NCBI GenBank assembly: GCA_050084515.1
Contig: CM114272.1
Span: forward strand, 7,688,001 to 7,752,000
Length of the DNA: 64,000 nt
From: Blasia pusilla
Lineage: Eukaryota > Marchantiophyta > Marchantiopsida > Blasiales
Direction: 5' to 3'
In this document: positions 56,331 through 64,000 of the stretch, in pieces
Numbering within the stretch: position 1 is the first letter of the stretch
Layout of the letters: each line of letters begins with the position of its first letter
Position numbers and translations under genes: made by a program
The notes under the pieces: generated by a model
What the model was told of the DNA's origin: nothing
What the model saw: the letters and a program-made list of their open reading frames with translations, nothing else
The model's database searches: none

Positions 56331-57677
56331 ACAATGACTCTTGTATCTTCATGTAATTGAGGATGTGACTCTTATAATAATTGTAACTTTATATAATAGA
56401 GCATTTCATGTACACCTCCTCTGATTAGGTGCAGATTAGGAATATAGGTGACTCCCTCCCTCCCTCTTCTTCTCAAAAGGCACGGAGAGGATCGAACAAA
56501 ATTTGGTGGGTTCAATCCATCTCTCCATTGGACACAACACGGACAAAGATGGACTTCATTCCACTCTCTATTTTCCCTCCCTCCCTTTTTCATGAGAATA
56601 CAGAGTATAAACTATAGTCTTTGAACTTCTTCAGTCTGACGAAGGAAATGATGAGTTCTAAATTCAAAATTGACCGTTCGTTTTTTAACAGATCCAAAAA
56701 AAATGTACCGGTTTTCACGGGATTTGAAAGTGCCCGGACCTGGACTAGCAAACTGCAAACTTCAGACACCAAGTCGGGATTTCCCCGTTTGAACTTCCCG
56801 GACCGGCGTCGGTTCCGTGGGACCTACCCGAGCCTGAGACACATCCGCCCAGCTCCGTGCTGCGAGGCTAGATTACTCAGTTCCGTCGGATGGGACCTCA
56901 GTTTCGCGAGGCTCCGTCACTCGATCCGCCGGATGATCTCTCATGTCGGGAAGTTAGAGCTGGACTTCTGAGACCGGACGGAAAGCGGATAGAGACCTTT
57001 GCTCATCAGTCCCACTAAGTTGGATTATGAAATACTCAGTCATCTCCTACGAGTCCTACCACGGGAGTCCCGTCCTCCCTTCGGTCCCACCTACGCTCCG
57101 CACTCGGGCGGCTTTCGCATTCGGCGGGTTCAGTACCTGCACTTGTTAAGGGCTGGATTCCCCCAATAGAGTTCACCATTACTGTGAAACGACCGAGTCA
57201 CCGCCGCCGTTGGGACGCGGTCAATGGCGGCGGTGACGCACTCGATAACCAGCTCCACATGAAAGCAAACCCCTGACGTGACCGGATCTGGCAACTTAAA
57301 GTTGAAAGAATATCTGGACGGTCAAATGCTTCCCGGCAAGAAATGGGGAGTTTGCTCGCCGGGAATTCGGAGATGGCCATTTAAAATTGAAAGAATATCT
57401 GAAGCCGTCGGACGATTTCTTCGCAGGAATTTCGTACAGATTTGACATTCCCTCTGAAAGCGGCCCAATTAACTTTTCCCGGGAAACAGCCGCCCAATGA
57501 AAAAATCTCACCAGATTCACAACCGCATCAGGATTCATACTCTCTGATGGAAATCGGCGCACCTCTGACGGCTCTACGTTTGGCGATCGCTGTAATGTTG
57601 AAGTTAGACTCGTTAGAGTTGTGACTGGTTGATCATCGAGTCTGTAGTTCCGTCAATGGAGACGAATCCTTCCTTCT
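56331..57677. other. Spacer downstream of the dioxygenase gene
   Basis: 56,750-57,677 is GC-richer and non-repetitive, and the part next to 57,678 is presumably the dioxygenase 3' UTR. A 16-bp hairpin with one mismatch (GTCACCGCCGCCGTTG, 57,197-57,212 with 57,222-57,237) is the only clear structure. No gene is recognised. Confidence 0.4.
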
Positions 57678-60403
57678 TCAGTAGCCTTCGGACGCACTGC
57701 CCAAGGGACTATCGCCAATGTGAAAGACACCGTCCTTGAAGGAGAAATTCCTGGATTCTTCGATAACCGATGGGTCGGTAACCATGAATTTCTTGGTCAT
57801 GATTTCGGGATCGAAGCGGCGGTGCAGTAAAGAGCTCAAGCGCTCGCCGTAGTTGTAAGGGGCGTAAATAGCCGCTCCGCCCGACCGCTGCACCAGGTCC
57901 GGCACCGGACGGAATGTCGCGCTCTCCATCGACGCTGGCTCGAACGTGGTGATACACGAGAATCTCGGCGTACTCGTCGGAGCTAAGACCCTATGAACCG
58001 GCGAGTGGTACACGCCGTTACTCATGCACTGCCATTGCGCCAGACGGCCATCACAGCCGACGTACCACGATTAGGAACACTTGCTGTAAAAAAAGACAAT
58101 GGGCTATTCCAAAAAGACTCCAATCCAACTTCATGGTGCAGTACTCCGTGATCTCGTCACACACTAGCCATCCACTGAGATCTTGCTGTTAGACATATCA
58201 CAGAAGACTCTGGAACGAGACTGCACAATTACTTCTCGTGAGTTATTAGTCATTAATTCTTATGTAAGCTGCGATGAGATATTTCATAAATATCACGGAA
58301 GACTTCGGAGTTCGAGAGCCTCGTAAGAATTTCTAGATCAAATCCATCGGGCTGTGGATAAGTTGAAATAACAATCTAACGAGCCATAGACAATCCTGCA
58401 GCTAAATACATGTGATAGCGCATTTCAAAACTAATAATATTCCGACTCCGAATGAGCAGACCACTCGGACTTGAACGAGAAACTGTGGAAAATAGGGATA
58501 TCGAGATTGAAATTACAGTCAGGCACGGAACTATGGACAGCAGCATAACCACCAGAAGAAGTGGACACTCATGATCAAGTTTCCACATCCGGAAAGCACG
58601 AAATTTGGACGGTTTCGAAGTTCGAAAGTCTGCAAATCAGAATTCGGCAGTTCTCGAGTTTGGAAGTCTAGAAAGCGTGGGAATTTTCAAGATTCAATTT
58701 CGTTGGAGTACCCATCTAGTTACCGAATCAATCATCGTCTCAAGTCTAGGCTGATAGATGTCTTCACCCATGAAGGATTGAAAGCTACTCCCCGTTACTA
58801 CGAACCATGGTTCTACTGTTCGTTCTGAAAAAGTAACCCCTTGAATTCCTCGTACCAAACCTCTCACTTTAGAAAGAAAAGAAAAGAAAAAGCATACGGA
58901 ATAATGTCTTACCTCGATTGGGTCTCCGAGGAAGAAGATTAGACCTTCCAGAATGGGTTGAGGAAACCTCCACTCGCCGTCGTGCCAAACCTGAAGCCCT
59001 CCCGTGTTGTCCTCCAGGACGACGATGCAGCAAGGCAGGTCGGAGTGCGCACCGAAACCGATAGAGCTGGGGTGTATCTTGGCCATTAAGCTTTGCGTCG
59101 CAACGGTAGGATAGCTGGCAGCCACGATCCGCTGGTGCGGCTCCCCGATCTGCTCCAGGAGTGCGCTCCTGCCTACCCCGAGACCTTCCGCTAGAGCTTC
59201 CAAGACCCACTTCGTGAGCTTCATATGCCTTACGGAGTAGGCTTCTATGCATTCTCTGCGGCGCACAAATCAAGTCCAGTAACGGATCAGCTGGGCCAGC
59301 AATGTGAGAACGGTGTAGACGGTGCGCTTGAGTAGGTGAGGTTTGTGATTTAACACGGCAGTTCACACTCTTGAACTTGAAGTGCATGTGGGCTATCTAT
59401 GGCAAGTAGAAAGATTAGAGGGACACTATTGACATAGACACATCTAAGAGGCTCGCTTGGACGCAGTGTGGAAAGCTCAACGAGAATCTCTATCAATTTG
59501 AACAGCCCAGTGAGGAACAGTAAGAATTTCAGAAGCGAAGCAATGAGGAGCTGAATGATAAGCGATATGCATATGAGAACGTTTCATTGATATCATCTTG
59601 AAAAGTTCAATGATAAACACTGTCCGTTCCGAAGGAGCAGACCGCCATCTCCACGGGAAATAAGTATTCTTCACAGCGACCGACTGAATATATTGATGAG
59701 CTTACCGGGAACGTGCTACCCCAACTACGAAATTGAGCTTAGGCCATACCAACTAAGAATTCAACCCAAAAGTTCACAGCCTCCGAAGAGTAAATGACGA
59801 AAGAGGTCCGATGGAGAATCGAGGACTGAGCCTACAAGTGCTGCCTGCTTCGCAATCCTACGTAAATTGTGAACTTATCGATCAATCCTCAACGGAACGT
59901 TTGATGGGCAAGTACTAGACATCCGTACAATCTCACACATTCGAGAAGGGGTACTAAAGGAGGCCAGAAAGTTACTTCAGAGCAGGAACGGCCTCGGGCC
60001 ATGGAACATGGTGCTGATTTTGTTGGGGGTGAGCTTGGTATTCGAAAACCTCTCTACGCTGCACGATGAAAGCTTTCTGCGTGAGGTCCTGAAACTCCGC
60101 ATGGTAGCCCACGGGTCGTAGATGGTACCCTTTCACCTTTGCACTTTTGGCCTTCTCCTCTGAATCCAGGGCAAAAAAGTCCTTGCCCACCGCCCTCATC
60201 CTGTCCAGTAAACTCCTATCAATGCCATGGTTCACGACGCAAAAAGCGCCCACCTTGCCCGCTTCATGGAGCTCCCTCACTATCGACGCCCTCACGACAG
60301 GGTCGCTGTCCTCCAGACCATTCAAGTCTACCACTGGCATTGGGTAGAAGTCCCTGCCTTCGTACATGAAAATACTCTCCCGTGTTGACGCCGGCGGTGA
60401 CAT
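57678..60403 (-). CDS. 2-oxoglutarate/Fe(II)-dependent dioxygenase
   Basis: Three exons on the minus strand, 60,403-59,976, 59,255-58,913 and 58,028-57,678, encode 373 residues with consistent phases (donors GTAACT and GTAAGA, acceptors CGCAG and GGCAG). The N-terminal DIOX_N-type region includes MPVVDLNGLEDSD and GAFCVVNHGID. The catalytic jelly-roll has GFGAHSDLP (Fe ligands His213 and Asp215), VYHSPVHRVL (His269) and the 2-oxoglutarate-binding PRFS (Arg279, Ser281). All essential residues are present. The family hydroxylates or desaturates small molecules in the cytosol, including gibberellins, flavonoids and alkaloids. The usual NYYPPCP-like stretch is ASYPTVATQS here, so it is not a canonical gibberellin oxidase and the substrate cannot be told. 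The gene looks intact. ATG at 60,403 is the first in-frame start with good domain spacing. Confidence 0.9.
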
Positions 60404-61281
60404 GTTTCCCGAGTCCCTGTTAAACGCTCACAAATTTCTTATGCAAACTCAGCTCCGCGATGTGTTCCACGATGTGAGAGCGATGACAGTGTCATCTAGC
60501 ACAAGGAGAACTGAGCTGTACGAGGGTTGTGAGTGAAGATACAAAACCGAACTTGCAGGGAATCGAACATGTCACAAAACTGAAAACAGACAAACGTCGG
60601 GTGTACTCGAGGAGAACTTCCTTCTAATTAAGATCTAACTAGTCTGGCGACCCCCAAAAATGGGGGGTGGGTGTGCTAAATTAATAATGGAAGTTGGGAT
60701 AAAATAGCGAGAACGCCTGTGGCGTGCATCTAGAGGTGGATAATTATCCACGCAGGTTACAATTTTAGGTGGATGAGGATGGCTTAATAAGTCTAATCTT
60801 TAGCCTTATTAAGCCAAATCCTGATCTAGACCTATGTGGCTCTCCATTGCTTCCTATAGGTAGGTCTACCCATCACAAGATTTGCATTAGAAAGTTTCTC
60901 ATGGCCAATTGCTTATTTCCGAGGAAGTTGCTTAAGAGGCCCCTCTAGGCCTTTTGTCCCCACAACGGACCTCAAAGAACTTTCGTCTCCCAATCGGCCC
61001 CTCCATCGGTCATAGTGGGTGAACTGATATATTGGAACCCGATCGCCCTGTTGTGTTCTCCTAACATGTAGGTACTGCAGAATGCAAAATGGAGGAGTTC
61101 ATTCTTACGAACGTGGTCGTTTAGAATTTGGCAGGGAAAAAAGCTCAACGATTGCACTAAGGGATATCTTAGTCTGTGCGGCTAAATACAGGTAACAATG
61201 AGGAGATGATTGCCTCTTGGATTAGGAACAATGTTTCCTAGTCGGGGAATTGCAGTTTCGAAGTTGAGTACATTGGAGAAT
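60404..61281. other. Dioxygenase upstream region and spacer
   Basis: The first few hundred bases should hold the dioxygenase promoter (minus strand), but I could not place a TATA box with confidence. A small hairpin ACCCCC-AAAAAT-GGGGGT lies near 60,651. No other gene is recognised. Confidence 0.4.
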
Positions 61282-62024
61282 GAAAGGGCTGTAAATTTGG
61301 CTCTACTTGGGTGAAAGCTAGAGTTGTGCAAGTACTTGCTAATGAGGCAAGACGATATACTTACCCTGCTTGCGCCTTCACAAGAAGTCAAAAATTTGGT
61401 AATTGTAACAGGACAGTAGAGCCACGAGGGAACATCCGTGCTTGTAGTGATCATGTATGTGGAGAGCATGGGTCAGTAAGCAAGTGGATGTTTTTTCTGC
61501 GTTTAATTGATGATGATGAGGTTGAATACTTGCTAGAAAATCTTCACAAATGTATAGTGTGGCAAGGTGGAGATGCAATTATGGGGATGTCTGCCGTTGA
61601 ATTGGAGAAGATGAGTATCGATGAGCATGTTTCTCATGTACAAACACACTCCAGTGGTCTTTGGATGTTTCTCGTGGAGCGTAGAGCGGGAGGTGCTGAG
61701 AGCATTGTTCATATTGCAACCCGAAATCTAATTCCATTGAGGAAGCCAGTTCCACTTGTGGTGAATACAGCGCGTGAGCTTCAAGACTCTCAGATGGCCG
61801 ATATCATTGGAGTTCCATCCGTGGAAGAAGTGACTGCCTCATTTAGTGAACATAGTCTTACTGCACTAGGGCAATGTAATTTGGTACATGCCCTCAATTT
61901 ATTACATGCAGAGATGTTGCAAAAAAATCTTGCCGCTACAATAGCTAATATCGTTGCCCTTCAAAAAAAGTTGGAAAATGTTCCAGTGAAGTTAGCACCT
62001 CTCAAGCCGCCAACAATGTATTGA
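61282..62024 (+). CDS. Orphan exon resembling RPA70 C-terminal zinc/OB-fold domain
   Basis: Open frame from about 61,282, with an upstream stop at 61,279 and AAG|GGC just after it that could serve as a splice acceptor, to a stop at 62,022-62,024. It lacks a plausible ATG near the conserved part, so it is probably a terminal exon or a captured fragment. It reads GSTWVKARVVQVL, then YPACAFTRSQKFGNCNRTV and IRACSDHVC, a four-Cys arrangement in the place of the RPA1 zinc ribbon. It continues WMFFLRLIDDDEVEYLLENL and AIMGMSAVELEKM, matching the RPA1 C-terminal OB fold (the MSA-EL motif). RPA1 binds single-stranded DNA in replication and repair, and plants also have meiotic paralogues. The last about 90 residues have no parallel I recognise. 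No other exon is found nearby. Confidence 0.5.
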
Positions 62025-62580
62025 TCGGTGTGCTGAAGGAAGCGGCTCGCGGTGGAGGGTATGCTAAAGCGTGATAGGAGTCGGAATTATTGATTGTCAA
62101 GTGTACACTTTATTTTCAAGTAAAGCTGGAATTTCAAACATTACAGTGTATAAAACTATGTCTGTATGGGGCTATGTGGTAAATATGCCGATTTGTTTCA
62201 CACTGTCTCATTGAAAAATTATATATATTTTTATTCATTTTGGTTGAATAGTCTGTACATGACTGAGCATGCATGTAATTAGAGCCCTTTTGACTCACTA
62301 TGTAGAAACTGGCAACAATGAACACCACAGGTCTTTCCCTCTCCTATTACACATTCTCGTTAGAATCTATCCTCAATCTATCTTGCATTGATGTAGCTCC
62401 TCCCTACACTCCTATACCTCAATCAGAATTGTGAATATTCGACAACACAAAGATAAGGAAACTCCTCACATTGAACAATTGTTGTCATAAGATCACAACA
62501 TGGGGAATGAACAGCAAATAGCCGCAAGCATAAATGCAAATCCAGAATTCTAATTACATTCATGCTCATTCAGAGAGAAT
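62025..62580. other. Spacer after the RPA-like exon
   Basis: Probably 3' UTR at first. No gene. 62,334-62,420 is one copy of a direct repeat also found at 63,461-63,546 (CTCCTATTACACAT..., ATCTATCTTGCATTG, CTCCTCCCTACACTCC). Confidence 0.45.
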
Positions 62581-63175
62581 CTACATTGTGAGAGAATCCA
62601 CATTATGGACACAAAAGATTAACCATACAAAAAATGAATAGCACAATCTCCTCAGCCAAACTACTTCTTGAGTAGCATTTGAAGCTGCTATAAGCTCAGC
62701 TTTTGTTGTGGACAAGGCAACAGATGTTTGTTGCTTGCTGCGCCAACTGATAGCACCACCACTCAATGTAAATACATATCCACCAAGAGACTCTTTGTGT
62801 GGATCATCCCCAACTAGCTATGTGAAGCCAGTCAAGGTAGGAAAACATCCTTTTTCGTGTGTATTCGAGATCGCATTCTTGGTACCTTTCAAGTACCGTG
62901 AAGACTCTCTTTACACATCTCCAATGTGTGAGAGTAGGTTTAGACGTGTACTGGCCGTGCTCCCCTTTGCATATGAGATATCGGCCTTGTGCAAACCATG
63001 GCAAACATCAAAGAACCCACACTCTGATACAAATGTTGAAGGTTTCCAACATTCTCATTCTCCTCTGTTTGTTGACGTGTTTTGGCAAGTTTCCACCAGG
63101 ATCGGTGGAGAAAGCGGCTTTTTGCCTAAGCTATTCTATACCTTGTCAGCATTGCATCAATGCAAGATGATTTGG
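62581..63175 (-). pseudogene. Ty1/copia RT/RNase H fragment
   Basis: On the minus strand there are fragments of the end of RT and start of RNase H: MFAMVCTRP-like and SYAKG remnants, LTHWRCVKRVFTVLERYQ, then LSGGAISWRSKQQTSVALST, TKAELIAASNATQEVVWLRR. The conserved copia order (WKAVKRVLRYLKGT, then LSGGAISWRSKKQ) is clear. One stop and frame changes occur. Flanks lack other parts of the element. Confidence 0.8.
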
Positions 63176-63285
63176 TAATGCAGGTTCTCTAGCTCTTTCC
63201 TCTACAATCTAACTTGAGTGGTTGCTATTGCACTAAGTGTGCTTGTAATGGCTAGGTTGTAGAGAAACTCTGATTATAAAAGGTT

Positions 63286-63435
63286 ATGGGCCCACAGGGC
63301 ATGATATCAGGCAATGTCTCAGGATACCCTGGTGTTAATCTAAAAATAGTACCTTTTGATGGGACTAACTATAGATATTGGTCATTCCAAATGAAACTCC
63401 TTCTTCAGCAGAAGAGATTATGGGAGTTTGTGTAG
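63286..63435 (+). pseudogene. Ty1/copia gag N-terminal fragment
   Basis: A 49-codon plus-strand frame, MGPQGMISGNVSGYPGVNLK then IVPFDGTNYRYWSFQMKLLL, ends in a stop after LWEFV. This is the signature of copia Gag starts (F-G-NY--W---M---L). It runs opposite to the neighbouring RT fragment, so the two come from different insertions or a rearranged one. Confidence 0.75.
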
Positions 63436-63460
63436 AGGAAATTTATCCGCAGGCATTTCC

Positions 63461-63546
63461 CTGTCCTATTATACATCCTAGTCAGAGCTTAGGATTCTAA
63501 ATCTATCTTGCATTGCTATAGGTCCTCCCTACACTCCTTTACCACC
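63461..63546. repeat. Direct repeat partner of 62,334-62,420
   Basis: CCTATTATACATCC, TCTATCTTGCATTG and GGTCCTCCCTACACTCCT match the earlier copy in order and orientation with about 80% identity by eye. Together they may be LTR remnants bracketing the copia debris. Confidence 0.6.
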
Positions 63547-63599
63547 TCACTAAAATTTATCCGAAGGAAAATAACCAATGAATGTGGAATTTTTCTAAA

Positions 63600-63640
63600 G
63601 AACTTGTAAAAAGCTAGAAATTCCAGCTTTTTACAAGTTC
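63600..63640. repeat. Perfect 16-bp inverted repeat, 9-nt loop
   Basis: Arms GAACTTGTAAAAAGCT (63,600-63,615) and 63,625-63,640 are exact reverse complements around AGAAATTCC. Confidence 0.9.
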
Positions 63641-63669
63641 ACCCCTATATAAGTTCCCTGGACAAGAGT

Positions 63670-63990
63670 CTATTGCGGAGGACTGTTTGAAATCCTCATT
63701 AATTTCTCAACTACCCTAATAACCTTCCTTTGGTTTGAGCTCTTGTCTCCTTCTTCCCCATTGATAGTGAGCTTGCCCTTAAGTTCACTTATGAATGAAG
63801 TCCTATTGATACGCTCAATCATGGCACACACTCTTTCTAATGCCTCAAGCCATAAAGTTGTCGAGTCATACTCAGACATGCCTAAGGTAAAAATCAAGTC
63901 CTCTCTCTCACATATGAGTGTAGTGTGTCTGTTCTCTAGCACATCCAAATACCTATCCAATTTGGCAGGTGATTTTTCTCTTCAGTCTAT
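63670..63990 (-). CDS. Unrecognised charged helical protein fragment
   Basis: Minus-strand open frame of about 100 codons beginning within 50 bases of the window edge (SPAKLDRYLDVLENRHTTLI onward) and ending RISNSPPQ at 63,670. No ATG is near its start. The composition is Glu/Leu/Arg-rich and predicted helical. The tail GDKSSNQRKVIRVVEKL loosely recalls a BAG domain helix, but a retrotransposon-derived segment is equally possible given the neighbours. Function is not assigned. Confidence 0.3.
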
Positions 63991-64000
63991 TTTCTCCTCC

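Noticed and set aside
58869-59387. 172-codon minus-strand frame overlapping dioxygenase exon 2
   Set aside because: Out of frame with the catalytic motifs and composed of Arg/Pro/Gly-rich text typical of a shifted frame.
1-64000. CRISPR arrays, prokaryotic operons, rRNA genes, organellar genes
   Set aside because: Looked for and not seen. Tandem repeats here are two-copy duplications or a minisatellite, not regularly spaced repeats with unique spacers.

Overview
This window looks like nuclear DNA of a land plant. The evidence is GT-AG introns in three recognisable plant genes, a plant-type set of transposable elements (hAT, MULE, Ty1/copia, Ty3/gypsy) and AT-rich intergenic spacers. Several element families (an hAT with a KIAA1586/ZNF862-like transposase, a gypsy element whose integrase ends in a PHD finger, an RT with an ADDTHIVGP-like motif) suggest a non-seed plant such as a bryophyte, lycophyte or fern. 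I cannot name the species from sequence alone.

Layout. 1-10,080 is a transposon nest: three damaged hAT copies (1,201-3,457 +; 5,395-7,142 -; 8,031-10,080 +) and a copia 3' end with LTR between copies two and three. 10,980-13,900 (-) is a USP-domain gene resembling the N-terminus of plant USP/receptor-like kinases, reconstructed here from four well-supported exons plus one candidate exon; no kinase domain is present. 15,000-24,000 is a rearranged Ty3/gypsy element with pr-pol on the minus strand and gag on the plus strand, LTRs on both sides and an LTR-LTR junction at 16,701/16,704. 24,870-26,345 (+) is a MULE transposase pseudogene. 26,395-30,117 (-) is a copia element carrying a nested 1,012-bp solo LTR with a perfect 5-bp target duplication. 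31,900-40,910 holds decayed gypsy fragments and a decayed RT-bearing retroelement.

40,911-45,064 is low-copy-looking sequence leading to a clean two-exon gene for a secreted EG45/plant-natriuretic-peptide-like protein (45,065-45,993 +). 46,000-57,600 is mostly AT-rich and gene-poor, with tandem duplications, a dispersed non-coding repeat present twice, a second type of hAT (DUF659-like) and a lone gypsy-type LTR. A clean three-exon 2-oxoglutarate/Fe(II) dioxygenase lies at 57,678-60,403 (-). Beyond it are an orphan exon resembling the C-terminal zinc/OB-fold domain of replication protein A (61,282-62,024 +) and copia debris up to the window end.

The host genes (USP protein, EG45-like protein, dioxygenase, RPA-like exon) are functionally unrelated and show no clustering logic. 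Most bases are transposable-element derived. The most unusual items are the PHD finger at the end of a gypsy integrase, a 56-58-nt tRNA-like fold at the 3' end of two hAT copies with a compensatory base-pair change, and several long perfect inverted repeats.
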